This document shows, piece after piece, positions 33,916 to 44,564 of a stretch of 60,055 nt of DNA. Position 1 is the first letter of the stretch. Every line of letters begins with the position of its first letter. The notes beneath the pieces are model-generated. The model did no database searches, was not told the DNA's origin, and saw nothing but the letters and a program-made list of their open reading frames with translations. Source of the stretch: Acidobacteriota bacterium (GTDB taxonomy: Bacteria; Acidobacteriota; Terriglobia; Acidiferrales; UBA7541); assembly GCA_013287135.1 (NCBI GenBank), contig JABDEK010000019.1, positions 1 through 60,055 on the forward strand. Reading direction: 5' to 3'. Both the position numbers and the translations under genes were made by a program.

Positions 33916-35838
33916 TTACTCAAGACGGAATTGCTGATTGGCGTTTGATTTGTTGCAGTGGTTTTGGCGGATGGTGCCTCCACGGCCAGGATCTTCAAGA
34001 CAAAGGCCGCTGCTCTTTACGCGGATTTGCGCCTTGTTTCCGCCCAGGTCGACAATTTCAAAGAGCTCGTTGCCGGGCGCCGAGCCCGTGCTGCAGTTGG
34101 ACTGCATTAAGTTTCCCGGCCCGCCAACTTTTTTCCCGTCACCGGGCGACTTGGAAGCGTCCGTGATGTTGAGGCACAGACGCTGCGCGCCGTTCACTGT
34201 TTGGATGGCATAAAAGCCGCCGCTTTCATCTACAAAATTAAACTCCATGTTGCCGAGCGCGCTGCAGGGATACGGAATGATTCCGTCTCCACTTTTCGTC
34301 GAGTCACGAGTGATGTTCATGCACAGTTTGGTTCCCTGCGAAACGATCTGATGCAGACCTTCGATCTCGCTCGACGCGGTGCTGGATAGTGGCGTGACGC
34401 CGTCAATGACGTAGGTCGTGATCGAGCGAACTGGCAACTCATCGATGATGTGCTTTTTGGAGGAAAGCTTGGTGCTTCCCTCTTTGAAATTCACGTTCTC
34501 GTCGGCAGTCGTGCGATAGACGGTGATCGATGCCGGAATTCCGCCGAAAGCGCCCAGATCCAGATCGTTCTTGGAGACGGCATCCCAATTGGTCGTGACC
34601 AGCACCAGGCGTTTTGAGGAATGCGAGTAGGCCGCGAGCGTGTTGTAGGCGCCTCCCGCCGAAATAATCTGGAAGCCTGGGCGAATGAAGCGCGAGTATT
34701 GGGCGATGGCATAGAATTGTTTTTTCAGTTGCGCCGCTCCGCCATTTGGATCAAACGCGATCACGCTCCAGTCCGGCTGCCAAAGCACCCAATTCTCCGC
34801 GCCGAGGTCGCGCAAATCCATGCGCATCGTGTCGGCCAGGAAGAGCGCACCCCACATGTCCGTTCCATCGCCCTGAGTTTTGAAGCAGCATCCGACCTCG
34901 CTCATCCAGACGGGCTTGTGAGCCTTCTGGGCGATGGATTTGGACTCTCGCATTTTTGCCGGATCGGCGGTCCCAGAGTGGTAGTCGTGGGTGTTCATGC
35001 GTCCCAGCGCGGCAAACGCGGCGGGATTTAATTTGGCCACGCCGTCGAGGGCATCACTGACGTTGTTCATGTCCACGCCGGAAACGATGGTTTCCAGACC
35101 GTCGTGTTTCAACCGGGCTTCGAGCATGGGAATCAGCGCATTCCGGGAAGCGAACGAGGCGCTGTTCCCTTCCTGGCGTCCGCGAGCGGTCCAACCGATG
35201 TCGGGTTCATTGAACGCTTCCACACTTTCGAAGGCCACACCCTCCGCGTCTCGAAAATGTTTGACCACGGTGGCGAGGTAATTCACGAAATTCTGATACA
35301 TCTCGGGGCGCAGGTTATCTTGATGCGCCACGGTGGCGCCGGAAGCGCAGCCGCTGACCGTCATCCAGTAAGGAGGAGAGTTCGAGAAGGCTTCAAAAAT
35401 ATTCGCGCCGCGCTTTTTTGCTTCCTGCAACATGCGGCGCTGCGACGCGTCGCGCGTCCAATTAAACGCTGCGTTTGCGGCGTCTTGAAAGCCGTCCATT
35501 TGCGCGTCGGCGCGCATGTGTTTGTGCGAGGGGTCGTCGCCGCCGCCGATGTTGTAGCGCGCGACGTTGAATCCGAGCGTGAGATCAGTGGCCGGATCGC
35601 CGAAGAGCAAATCCATATATTGACTCTGGATTTTCGGATCTTTTATTCGCGCGGGCTGGCGTCCGCCACCGTAAAGATCGTTTGCCTCCCAAGCGAGGGA
35701 CATGCCCCAGCCGCGAAAGGTTTGGGCAGGATGCGGATTGATTCGGCCAGTATCTGCCAGGGCTATTGACGGCAGGAATAAATAAAGGCCTAGGATATAA
35801 ACAGCTGCTAGGCGGTAGAGCCTCGGCCTTATCTTCAC
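33916..35838 (-). CDS. Exported GH30-type glycoside hydrolase with C-terminal ricin-B lectin domain
   Basis: A 640-residue secreted glycosidase starting at GTG 35838. Signal peptide 1-~28 (YILGLYLFLPSIALA). Residues ~32-390 form a (beta/alpha)8 barrel with FRGWGMSLAWEA, EAFSNSPPYWM, the acid/base Glu in VEAFNEPDIGW (~205) and the nucleophile Glu in PVWMSEVGCC (~315). This pattern is that of GH30 endo-beta-1,6-galactanase-like enzymes. A beta-sandwich (~395-485) is followed by a ricin-type trefoil (~495-640) with three repeats (LCMNI, LCLNI, LCLED; each ending QxxF-like). It probably degrades plant arabinogalactan or similar polymers; exact linkage is inferred. Confidence 0.85.
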   Translation of the reverse strand: MKIRPRLYRLAAVYILGLYLFLPSIALADTGRINPHPAQTFRGWGMSLAWEANDLYGGGRQPARIKDPKIQSQYMDLLFGDPATDLTLGFNVARYNIGGGDDPSHKHMRADAQMDGFQDAANAAFNWTRDASQRRMLQEAKKRGANIFEAFSNSPPYWMTVSGCASGATVAHQDNLRPEMYQNFVNYLATVVKHFRDAEGVAFESVEAFNEPDIGWTARGRQEGNSASFASRNALIPMLEARLKHDGLETIVSGVDMNNVSDALDGVAKLNPAAFAALGRMNTHDYHSGTADPAKMRESKSIAQKAHKPVWMSEVGCCFKTQGDGTDMWGALFLADTMRMDLRDLGAENWVLWQPDWSVIAFDPNGGAAQLKKQFYAIAQYSRFIRPGFQIISAGGAYNTLAAYSHSSKRLVLVTTNWDAVSKNDLDLGAFGGIPASITVYRTTADENVNFKEGSTKLSSKKHIIDELPVRSITTYVIDGVTPLSSTASSEIEGLHQIVSQGTKLCMNITRDSTKSGDGIIPYPCSALGNMEFNFVDESGGFYAIQTVNGAQRLCLNITDASKSPGDGKKVGGPGNLMQSNCSTGSAPGNELFEIVDLGGNKAQIRVKSSGLCLEDPGRGGTIRQNHCNKSNANQQFRLE

Positions 35839-35850
35839 GGGTGTTACGTT

Positions 35851-37146
<1,296 letters not shown>

Positions 37147-37166
37147 TTATTTTGCGGAAAATTTAG

Positions 37167-37194
37167 AAAAAGGCGCCGAGCCAAAGCTCGCCGC
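37167..37194 (-). terminator. Terminator-like hairpin between metK and ahcY
   Basis: On the minus strand GCGGCGAGC (37194-37186), loop TTTG and GCTCGGCGC (37181-37173) pair with one G-G mismatch, followed by C and five U. It ends only 39 nt before the ahcY GTG. It can end metK transcription or act as an attenuator for ahcY. A second GC-rich inverted repeat (CGCGCG) overlaps the metK stop region upstream. Confidence 0.6.
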
Positions 37195-37241
37195 TAGAAA
37201 AGCTGAAACACAAGACCAATTCCCTCAGAGTCGCGCGCTGA

Positions 37242-38423
37242 TTACGCGCGTGACGACGCTACCACTCCGCGCGAGCCTGCTTCCTTCTTGATGGCCTGAG
37301 CCTTGTCTGTTTTCTCCCACGTGAAGCCTGGGCCGGTGCGTCCGAAATGGCCGTACGACGCAGTGGGGCGGAAAATCGGGCGACGGAGATCGAGCGTTTC
37401 GATAATTCCTTTGGGCGTGAGCTTGAAGAATGCACGAATCAGCTCAGTGATTTGGGAATTCGGAATCGTTCCAGTGCCAAACGTGTCCGCCATAACGGAA
37501 ACCGGCTCGGCAACTCCGATGGCGTAAGCGAGCTGCACTTCCACTCTGGTGGCAAGGCCAGCGGCCACGATATTCTTTGCGACGTAACGCGCCATGTAAC
37601 ACGCGGAGCGGTCAACCTTGGTTGGATCTTTTCCGGAAAGCGCACCGCCACCGTGACGGCTGTATCCGCCGTAGGTATCAACGATGATCTTGCGGCCCGT
37701 GAGTCCTGCATCACCCATGGGCCCGCCGGTAACGAAGCGGCCAGTGGGATTAATGTGATATTTGGTTTTCTGATCGACCATGGATTCGGGCAGGACCGCG
37801 CTGATGACTTCGTTCATCACTGCTTCTTCGAGGTCGCGGTGAGAAACTTTGTCGCTGTGCTGCGTAGAGATCACAACGGTGTCAACACGTGCCGGGCGGC
37901 CGTCGATATATTCAATTGTGACTTGGGATTTTCCGTCAGGGCGGAGGAAATCAACGGTTCCCTTTTTGCGGACTTCCGCGAGCCTGTGGGTGAGACTGTG
38001 CGCGAGTTGGATGGGCATGGGCATCAATTCGGGGGTTTCATCGCAAGCGAAACCGAACATCAAGCCCTGGTCGCCGGCGCCGCCGGTATCAACTCCCATT
38101 GCGATGTCGGGAGATTGCTTGTTGATGGCGCAAATTACGCCGCAGGTCTCCGCGTCAAAGCCGAACTTGGCGCGGGTGTAGCCGACATCGCGGATTACAT
38201 CGCGAGCAAGGCCGGAAAAATCGACGTAAGTGCTGGTGGTAATTTCGCCAGCCACGACGACAAGTCCGGTGGTGACCAGCGTTTCGCAGGCCACGCGGCC
38301 CATGGGATCGTCTTTCATGACGGCGTCGAGGACGGCGTCGGAAATCTGGTCGGCTATTTTATCCGGATGACCTTCGGTTACAGACTCAGAGGTAAACAGG
38401 AATTTTTCGTCAGCGTGCGCCAA
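37242..38423 (-). CDS. metK: S-adenosylmethionine synthetase, TTG start
   Basis: Makes SAM from methionine and ATP. The frame is open from an ATG at 38525, but that start lies in the promoter. TTG 38423 is preceded seven bases upstream by GGAGGA (38436-38431) and gives a normal N-terminus ([19 protein letters not shown]) of a 393-residue protein. Motifs: [17 protein letters not shown] (~17-33), [12 protein letters not shown] (ATP/methionine loop, ~117-128), [19 protein letters not shown] (~240-258) and [20 protein letters not shown] (P-loop-like, ~270-289). It has its own promoter after prfB. Confidence 0.95.
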   Translation of the reverse strand: MAHADEKFLFTSESVTEGHPDKIADQISDAVLDAVMKDDPMGRVACETLVTTGLVVVAGEITTSTYVDFSGLARDVIRDVGYTRAKFGFDAETCGVICAINKQSPDIAMGVDTGGAGDQGLMFGFACDETPELMPMPIQLAHSLTHRLAEVRKKGTVDFLRPDGKSQVTIEYIDGRPARVDTVVISTQHSDKVSHRDLEEAVMNEVISAVLPESMVDQKTKYHINPTGRFVTGGPMGDAGLTGRKIIVDTYGGYSRHGGGALSGKDPTKVDRSACYMARYVAKNIVAAGLATRVEVQLAYAIGVAEPVSVMADTFGTGTIPNSQITELIRAFFKLTPKGIIETLDLRRPIFRPTASYGHFGRTGPGFTWEKTDKAQAIKKEAGSRGVVASSRA

Positions 38424-38496
38424 AAAAGTATCCTCCAGCGGATTGATGGGCAATTGCGGGGCCAAATCGGCTACGTGCAGTTTGGGCCGACTCACG

Positions 38497-38525
38497 AACG
38501 TAGCATAGGGGTATGGGGGTGTCAA
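38497..38525 (-). promoter_or_regulatory. Promoter of metK
   Basis: On the minus strand a perfect -35 TTGACA (38525-38520), a 17-bp spacer and -10-like TACGTT (38502-38497). Transcription would begin near 38490, leaving a ~67-nt leader before TTG 38423. The -35 box overlaps the upstream in-frame ATG, which rules out that ATG as the usual start. Confidence 0.65.
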
Positions 38526-38645
38526 TCTTATGCACCGAAAGGTCTTAAATCGGGCTCGAAGTGCGATTATTGCAACTAAAACGGGCTCCGGCGATGACCG
38601 CTGGGAACTACCCGGATAGCGAAATGGGCAACAAGTTTCCCTGTT

Positions 38646-39798
38646 TTACTTCGGGACAGTCGCCGCGCTGCCGCTTTCGCTATCGCGACGGTAGAGCAGG
38701 TAAGCGCGGATGAAAGGGTCGAGGTCGCCATTCATTACTTTGTCCACGTCGCCACGCTCTAACTTCGTGCGGTGGTCTTTGATTAGCTGATAAGGCTGCA
38801 TGGTGTACGAACGAATCTGGCTGCCGAAACTGATTTCGGGTTTGGAAGCGTCGAGTTTGTGCAGGGCTTCACTGCGCTTCTCGAGCTCCAGCTCGTAAAG
38901 CTGCGAGCGCAGAACTTTCATGGCCCATTCGCGATTTTTGTGCTGACTGCGCTCGTTCTGGCATTGCACGACGATACCGGACGGGAGGTGCGTGATGCGA
39001 ACGGCGGATTCAACCTTGTTGACGTTTTGCCCTCCATGACCGCCGGCGCGGAATGTGTCGATGCGCAGATCGTCGGGCTTGACCACAATGTCGATTTTGT
39101 CGTCAATCTCAGGAATGACGAAAACGGAGGCGAAGGAGGTGTGGCGTCGAGCGGCTTGGTCGAAAGGAGAAATGCGGACCAAGCGGTGCACTCCACTTTC
39201 ACCGGCGAGCATGCCGTAAGCGTTCTCTCCGGCTATCTGCACCGTGGCGGTTTTGATTCCGGCTTCTTCCCCTGGAGTGGAATCGATCACCGTGGCGTTG
39301 AATCCTTTTTGTTCTGCCCAGCGAAGGTACATACGCAGGAGCATCTCAGCCCAGTCCTGCGATTCGGTGCCGCCGGCGCCGGGCTTGATGGTAACGATGG
39401 CATTCAGCCGATCGTTTTCACCGGCGAGAAGAGTCTTTGTTTCCAGCTCGGATAAATAGGCGTCGGCGGAGGCGATCTCTTTGCTGACGTCGTCGAGCAG
39501 AGAGTCGCGCTGAGCATCGTTGGATTCTTCGCGCGCAAGATTGAAATAGGTTTCGATGTCGCTGGATTTAGTTTCGAGAAGCTTTTCCGCGTTTACGCGG
39601 TCTTCCACCTGCTTGCGCTGCTGCAAGACAGCTTGCGCTTTTTCCTGGTCCTGCCAGAAATTCGGATCGCTTACTTTTTCCTCGAATGTGGCGAGCTGCT
39701 GGCGGGCGGAGCGGGCGTCAAAGAAAGCTCCGCACGAGCTCAATACGTTTCTTAAGCTCGGCGTAGCGTTGCTGCAGGTCTTCGATGTGTTCAGCCAT
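38646..39798 (-). CDS. prfB: Peptide chain release factor 2 with programmed +1 frameshift
   Basis: RF2 ends translation at UGA and UAA. The gene is split: ATG 39798 to CTT 39723-39721 encodes 26 residues ([20 protein letters not shown]...), then an in-frame TGA (39720-39718). A +1 shift skipping T39720 continues at GAC 39719 to the stop at 38646, giving a 383-residue protein. The slip site is the classic CTT TGA C, preceded by CGGAG, an internal Shine-Dalgarno-like stimulator. This autoregulates RF2 through UGA decoding. Domains: the recognition tripeptide SPF in [11 protein letters not shown] and the catalytic GGQ in [16 protein letters not shown] 39798 overlaps the lnt stop by 8 bp, indicating translational coupling. 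Confidence 0.95.
39718..39724 (-). promoter_or_regulatory. prfB +1 ribosomal frameshift site
   Basis: CTT TGA C at codon 26-27, with CGGAG four bases before the CTT. Frame 0 stops here, while frame +1 continues into conserved RF2 sequence. Confidence 0.93.
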
Positions 39799-41356
39799 TC
39801 TTTTTTTGCCTTTTTGTCTCCGAGAGCGGTAACGTCGCCCCCGGCTTCAGGGCGAAAAACAAAAGCACCGCGGTAGCTATCACGCAAAGCCATGCGAACC
39901 AGTCGCCAAAACGAACATAGAGCGTGAGGTTGCTTTTAAAATCGTACGGAGCATCGAGTTCGCCGCGAACGTCCGTGGGCAGCTCGGCTACCATGCGGCC
40001 GTACGGATCGATTGCGGCGGTGAAACCATTGTTGGTATCGCGCAACAGCCAGCGGCGGCTTTCTACCGCGCGCACTCGCGACATCATCAAGTGCTGTATC
40101 GGCGCCGCCGAGCGCCCGAACCAGCCATCGTTCGAAATATTGATCAGTAGCTGCGCGCCCGACGCTGCAAACCGGCGAATTTCGCCTGGAAAAATCGCCT
40201 CATAACAGATGAAAGTGCCGAATTTGCCTCCCGGAATTTCGCCCAATGTATAGACCGTTCCAGGAGTGAAATCGGAAATGTCGGCGGTCAAGCGTCCAGC
40301 AAACGTGAGCCACTGGCGCAACGGCACATACTCGCCAAAGGGCACCAGGTGAATCTTATCATAGGTGTAAATTCGCTTGCCGAGCGGGTCCAGGAGTACC
40401 GCGCTGTTGTAGAACAGCCAGTTTCGTTGTGCATCCTGCCTGTCTTCCACGACGCCTACCAGGAAATATGCGCTGGACTCGCGCGCGATGCGGACTGCGC
40501 GGGCGGCAAAGGCGGGGTCTTGCAGGCTGAATGGCGCGGGCACTTCGGGCCAGACGATTAATTCCGGTCCTGCGGGATTTTGCTTTGCGGCAGTAATGCT
40601 GATGCGCGCGAGTTCATCTAGTTCGCCTGCGTGGATTTGAAGCCAGTCGGCGGGGTAACGCTCCGACTGCGGAAAATTCGTTTGCACCAGATGCGCCGTG
40701 AAGCGCGGAGTTTCTTTGGGGACGAGATACCTGCCGCCCAGCGCGATGAGCAAGAGCGCAGCCGTGGCCATGACCACTGTTCGCCACGCGCGCCGCGTAT
40801 CCGTCAGAACGGCGAAAGCGAAGAGCGAGCCGTACGCTGCGATCAGAAAAGAAAGGCCGTAGATTCCCGTTACCGTGGTGACTTGGAGCAGCGCGAGACT
40901 TTTAATGGCGGCGTATCCCGCGAGGTTCCAGGGAAAACCGATGTAGGGCAAATGCGTGCGCACGAATTCTAAGGCGACCCACAGGAAGGGCGCAAGCAAG
41001 CACGCAAACGCGATGCTTTTTCTGGACGCTCTGGCTACGCCCCACGAAAACAAGGAACACAGTAAGCCGCCTGCTACCGCCATCAAGCCGAGGATTCCCG
41101 CGGAGGTCCACAGGTCCAGGTTGCCGTATTGCCGCATCACGGTGTCGATCCATGGTACGCAAACGGGGTAAAAGACTGCGCCGTGAAGAAATCCGTAGAG
41201 TGGCGATTCGCCCGGACGCGAGCCGACCGACGCCAGCACGAGCATGCCGACGGAAAACCAAGCGAGAGGCCAAAGGTCGTAATCAGGGAATGAAAGAGCC
41301 AGGGCGGCACCGCTCGCCACGGCGAGCAGCACTCGCGTTGGACGCTTAAATTTCAT
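39791..41356 (-). CDS. lnt: Apolipoprotein N-acyltransferase
   Basis: Adds the third acyl chain to the N-terminal Cys of lipoproteins in the inner membrane. The 521 residues comprise ~7 membrane segments in the first ~215 residues ([10 protein letters not shown] is a typical conserved loop), a periplasmic nitrilase domain (~225-490) and a last membrane helix. Catalytic triad: Glu in VWPEVPAPF (~272), Lys in [14 protein letters not shown] (~340), Cys in FICYEAIFP (~395). ATG 41356 abuts the SPOR gene's stop, and its own stop overlaps prfB. The window encodes lipoproteins (DUF4097) that it would mature. Confidence 0.95.
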   Translation of the reverse strand: MKFKRPTRVLLAVASGAALALSFPDYDLWPLAWFSVGMLVLASVGSRPGESPLYGFLHGAVFYPVCVPWIDTVMRQYGNLDLWTSAGILGLMAVAGGLLCSLFSWGVARASRKSIAFACLLAPFLWVALEFVRTHLPYIGFPWNLAGYAAIKSLALLQVTTVTGIYGLSFLIAAYGSLFAFAVLTDTRRAWRTVVMATAALLLIALGGRYLVPKETPRFTAHLVQTNFPQSERYPADWLQIHAGELDELARISITAAKQNPAGPELIVWPEVPAPFSLQDPAFAARAVRIARESSAYFLVGVVEDRQDAQRNWLFYNSAVLLDPLGKRIYTYDKIHLVPFGEYVPLRQWLTFAGRLTADISDFTPGTVYTLGEIPGGKFGTFICYEAIFPGEIRRFAASGAQLLINISNDGWFGRSAAPIQHLMMSRVRAVESRRWLLRDTNNGFTAAIDPYGRMVAELPTDVRGELDAPYDFKSNLTLYVRFGDWFAWLCVIATAVLLFFALKPGATLPLSETKRQKKNG

Positions 41357-41998
41357 TCAGCGTTTAATTATAGGCTTGAAGCCCAACTGTTCGAGGGAGC
41401 GTTTTGCGGATTCGGCGGAAGCGATGTCCTGATAGGGGCCCACTTGCACGCGGTAGTAGTTGTCGGAGCTGGGCGTGGCGACAAAGCAGGGGAACCTTTT
41501 CTGCTGAATGGCTTCGGCCATTTCCAGTGCGTCACTCTGGCGGCGAAGAGCGGCCACTTGAAGAAGTATTGCGGACTTGGGAATGGCTGGTTGCTGCAAA
41601 CGTGAAGCGGCCTTTGCGTCGCTTGCGGATGGCTTGGCAGCAGAAGCAGCCGGGGCCGAAGCATTCGCAGCGGGCTTCGCCGTCGCGTTGGAAGCAGGTG
41701 GCGATTTCACGGCAGCAGTGGGCGGCTCGAGATGAGTCGTGTCTTTGTTTTTGTCGTAGAAATCCCAATCCGGAGCGGCCGCCGTGGGCTCGGCAACTTT
41801 GGATTTCGCGGAAGAAGAAGGTGTGTTTTTTATGCCTGATTCCGCAGCGTGCACAGAGCCGCCGAGCTGGTTGCGGCCCATCACGTAGCCGAGGGTGAAG
41901 AAAACACCGCACAAGAGGACCACGCCGAGAAACAGCCCGACCAGATGCCTGCTTTCCAGGACTCTTTCGCCACCGCCGCGTTTTCCGCTTCCTGCCAT
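41357..41998 (-). CDS. SPOR-domain inner-membrane protein
   Basis: A 213-residue single-pass protein. A basic N-terminus is followed by one membrane helix (~20-42, VGLFLGVVLLCGVFFTLGYVMG), an Ala/Pro/Lys-rich linker (~50-135) and a C-terminal SPOR domain (~137-213: AILLQVAALRRQSDALEMAE ... YYRVQVGPYQDIASAESAKRSL). SPOR domains bind denuded glycan strands of septal peptidoglycan, so it likely sits at the division site like FtsN or DedD. The gene lies 5 bp after the slipin gene and directly before lnt with no gap. Confidence 0.88.
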   Translation of the reverse strand: MAGSGKRGGGERVLESRHLVGLFLGVVLLCGVFFTLGYVMGRNQLGGSVHAAESGIKNTPSSSAKSKVAEPTAAAPDWDFYDKNKDTTHLEPPTAAVKSPPASNATAKPAANASAPAASAAKPSASDAKAASRLQQPAIPKSAILLQVAALRRQSDALEMAEAIQQKRFPCFVATPSSDNYYRVQVGPYQDIASAESAKRSLEQLGFKPIIKR

Positions 41999-42003
41999 GG
42001 TTC

Positions 42004-42768
42004 CTACTTATTCTGCGCCTGTTTCACCCATTGCGAAATAATGTCTACGGGCAACGGGAAAACTATAGTCGTATTTTTTTCTACGCCGATTTCCGTCAAA
42101 GTCTGCAAATAACGCAACTGAATCGCAGCAGGCTGCTTTTCCAGCACTTCGGCCGCATCGGCCAGCTTTTGCGAGGCTTCAAATTCGCCTTCCGCGTGAA
42201 TAATTTTTGCCCGGCGTTCGCGCTCGGCCTCCGCCTGTTTGGCGATGGCGCGCTGCATATTTTCCGGAATATCGACTTGTTTGACCTCAACCTTCGTTAC
42301 TTTGATACCCCAAGGCTCGGTATCCTGGTCAAGGATTTGTTGCAGCTTGGCATTTACTTTTTCGCGCTCGGAGAGGATCGAGTCCAGCTCGAACTGGCCG
42401 ACCAGGCTGCGCAGGGTGGTTTGAGCGAGCTGCGAGGTGGCGTACAGATAATTTTGCACCTGCGAGAGTGCGAGGTTGGCGTCCACTACGCGAAAATAGC
42501 ACACCGCATTCACTTTTACCGAGACGTTGTCGCGCGTAATGACGTCTTGCGGCGGAACGTCGAGCGTTTCGATGCGCAGCGAGATACGGGTGAGCTTGTC
42601 GATGGGGAAGAAAACCAGCTGCAAGCCGGCGCCTTTGGCTTCGGGGAGCATACGTCCCAGGCGCAACACGACGCCGCGCTCCCATTCCTTGATGACGTAC
42701 ACCGAATTCACCAGCCAGAAGAGAAAAATCAGTACGGCGAATCCTAGTAAGATCGTCGCAAAGTCCAT
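42004..42768 (-). CDS. Slipin (stomatin/SPFH-domain membrane protein)
   Basis: A 254-residue SPFH protein. An N-terminal membrane hairpin (~5-25, LLGFAVLIFLFWLVNSVYV) is followed by the SPFH domain (~25-180: EWERGVVLRLGRMLPEAKGAGLQ..., IETLDVPPQDVITRDNVSV) and a coiled, Ala/Glu-rich C-terminal segment (EAERERRAKIIHAEGEFEAS). Such proteins form ring assemblies in membrane microdomains. It is next to the NfeD protease (21-bp gap), the known slipin-NfeD pairing in which the protease cleaves the slipin's hydrophobic end; LPVDIISQWV at the C-terminus fits that target. Confidence 0.92.
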   Translation of the reverse strand: MDFATILLGFAVLIFLFWLVNSVYVIKEWERGVVLRLGRMLPEAKGAGLQLVFFPIDKLTRISLRIETLDVPPQDVITRDNVSVKVNAVCYFRVVDANLALSQVQNYLYATSQLAQTTLRSLVGQFELDSILSEREKVNAKLQQILDQDTEPWGIKVTKVEVKQVDIPENMQRAIAKQAEAERERRAKIIHAEGEFEASQKLADAAEVLEKQPAAIQLRYLQTLTEIGVEKNTTIVFPLPVDIISQWVKQAQNK

Positions 42769-42789
42769 TCGCTGTCTCCTTCGATGTCT

Positions 42790-44169
42790 CTAGGAAGAGG
42801 CCGATTGCGGCGTCTTCACCGGCTCAACTTCGAGCGTCAGCCCGGCAACTTTTTTCACTTGAACGCGCGTACCTTTGGGAATTTCTTCACCGTAACGCGT
42901 GATGGCGCGCCACAATTCACCGTGAACGAAGACCATGCCCGCTTGACTCGAAGATTGCAGCGGCTCGGTAACTTCGCCTACTTCCCCGATCAGTTCTTCT
43001 TTTCCCGTGGTCTGCTTCCAGGTGCGCGAGCGCAAGACCAGCCGCATCAGAATAATTATGATTATTGCGCACGGGATAGCCACGCCGAGCGCAGCGCTGA
43101 GGCTGACGCCCCCGCCCGTGAGCGGCGAGTTAATTAGAAAGAGCGCGCCCAGCACCATGGAGATCACTCCTCCCACACCTAGAACGCCATGCGTTGGATA
43201 TTTTGCTTCCATCACAAAAAGCACCAGCGCGACGACAATGAGCAGCAAGCCGGCGAAATTAATCGGCAGCATGTGCATGGCGTACAAGGCAAGCACCAGC
43301 GCGATTACACCGAATACGCCGGGCGCGAACATCCCCGGGTGTGTGAACTCCGCGTAGAGGCCCAGGACACCAATGATTAGCAGAATGAAAAACGCGTCGG
43401 GCTGAACGATGCGCGAGAGGAATTTTTCGCGCGAGGTCATGTCGGTGGCGACGATCACCGGGTGCGGCAGCTCGAGTTTCTGCGTGCTGCCATCGAAGCG
43501 GGTGATGGTGCGGCCATCGAGCTTCGCGAGAAGTTCGTCCGGCGACGAAACCACCATATCGATTAATTTGCCGTCGAGCGCTTCTTTGTCGCTGAAGGCT
43601 TTTGCGTCGGTCACCGCCGTGGCTGCCAGGTCGGAGTTGCGGCCACGCTTGCTGGTGTAGGCGCGGAGGTAAGCTGTGGCGTCATTCACGATTTTCTTTT
43701 GGAGCGTTTCGTCAATTTTGACTGGCTGACCGCCCAACTCGATCAGCGGCGACGCGGCGCCTGTTTCGGTTCCAGGAGACATCGCGGCGATATCGCCGGA
43801 AAGCAAAATGAAGAATCCCGCGGATGCGGCGCGCGAGCCAGTGGGATACACGTAAGTGACCACCGGCACACCAGAGCGGAGGATCGCCTGGATGATTGAG
43901 CGCATGGAAGTGTCCAGGCCCCCCGGCGTGTTCATGGTGATCAGAATCAGATTGGCGTGCTGGTCGTTGGCGTCATTAATTCCACGGACAAGGTATTCTG
44001 CAAGGATCGGCTCAATTTCGCCATCCACGTGAAGCTCGACAATTTTGGAAGTCGTCGCTGAAGATTGAGTGGGAGATGATTGGGCGACGGCAGCGTGGTT
44101 AAAGCCGAGAATCGAGCCAACAACCATACACACAAGCAGAATCAGCAAGCGAAATGAACGGGGAGCCAT
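42790..44169 (-). CDS. NfeD-family membrane serine protease (long form)
   Basis: A 459-residue protein from ATG 44169 (a second in-frame ATG is at 44181). A signal/anchor helix (~5-28) precedes a ClpP-like protease domain (~45-230): LITMNTPGGLDTSM, catalytic Ser in YPTGSRAASAGFFILLSGD and Lys in SDKEALDGKLIDMV. Four to five membrane segments follow (~235-370), then an NfeD OB-fold domain (~385-455, GEVGEVTEPLQ). It degrades or processes slipin and membrane proteins. TATAAT at 44185-44180 lies just upstream, so the message may have almost no leader. It heads the NfeD-slipin-SPOR-lnt-prfB run. Confidence 0.9.
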   Translation of the reverse strand: MAPRSFRLLILLVCMVVGSILGFNHAAVAQSSPTQSSATTSKIVELHVDGEIEPILAEYLVRGINDANDQHANLILITMNTPGGLDTSMRSIIQAILRSGVPVVTYVYPTGSRAASAGFFILLSGDIAAMSPGTETGAASPLIELGGQPVKIDETLQKKIVNDATAYLRAYTSKRGRNSDLAATAVTDAKAFSDKEALDGKLIDMVVSSPDELLAKLDGRTITRFDGSTQKLELPHPVIVATDMTSREKFLSRIVQPDAFFILLIIGVLGLYAEFTHPGMFAPGVFGVIALVLALYAMHMLPINFAGLLLIVVALVLFVMEAKYPTHGVLGVGGVISMVLGALFLINSPLTGGGVSLSAALGVAIPCAIIIIILMRLVLRSRTWKQTTGKEELIGEVGEVTEPLQSSSQAGMVFVHGELWRAITRYGEEIPKGTRVQVKKVAGLTLEVEPVKTPQSASS

Positions 44170-44238
44170 TCCGGCGGTCATTATAGCAGTAGATGGCAGG
44201 GCAACGTGCGGTGAGGAAAGAATTAATGACGATATTCT

Positions 44239-44445
44239 CTAGAAACTCCCGAGGCCGGGTCCCGGCATCATGCGCAGAGCGATCCCCAGCCCAAATAGTA
44301 GGACAATAAAGTCAGCGGTGATGGCGCGGTTTCCTTGGGAGGGCAAATCCTCGATGAACAGACCCACAAGTGTCTCACCGGCAAGTAGCCTGGGGCGAAA
44401 ATTATCATGCAAGGCAGCTATCGCAAAGAGAATAGGGACGACAAA
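44239..44445 (-). pseudogene. Possible small remnant of a membrane protein
   Basis: In the 380-bp gap 44182-44564 a minus-strand frame of ~68 codons reads FVVPILFAIAALHDNFRPR, then a polar stretch and a second hydrophobic segment FIVLLFGLGIALRMMPG before TAG. It has a stop just upstream and no good start except a TTG. Its composition is protein-like with two membrane segments. It may be a truncated relic; nothing else in the gap is recognised. Confidence 0.3.
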
Positions 44446-44564
44446 TCATGGCAGTTTCGGCGTAGGCACCCTAGTCGTACCGATTCGAGGAAATCGGGCG
44501 GCGTTGCTGCGCTTACACGGAACAAAGAACTGGAATATCGCGTATCTTGGGCTGAGGAGAAATT

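Noticed and set aside
38424-38496. SAM riboswitch before metK
   Set aside because: The leader is only ~67 nt and I could not match any SAM riboswitch consensus; only a weak inverted repeat is present.
37347-38579. 410-codon plus-strand frame antisense to metK
   Set aside because: It mirrors metK codons, contains no domain and is full of shadow-type composition; metK on the other strand has all motifs.
39799-39893. N-terminal extension of prfB in the +1 frame (415-residue version)
   Set aside because: It lies inside lnt and lacks RF2 homology; the real N-terminus is in the other frame before the CTT TGA C shift.
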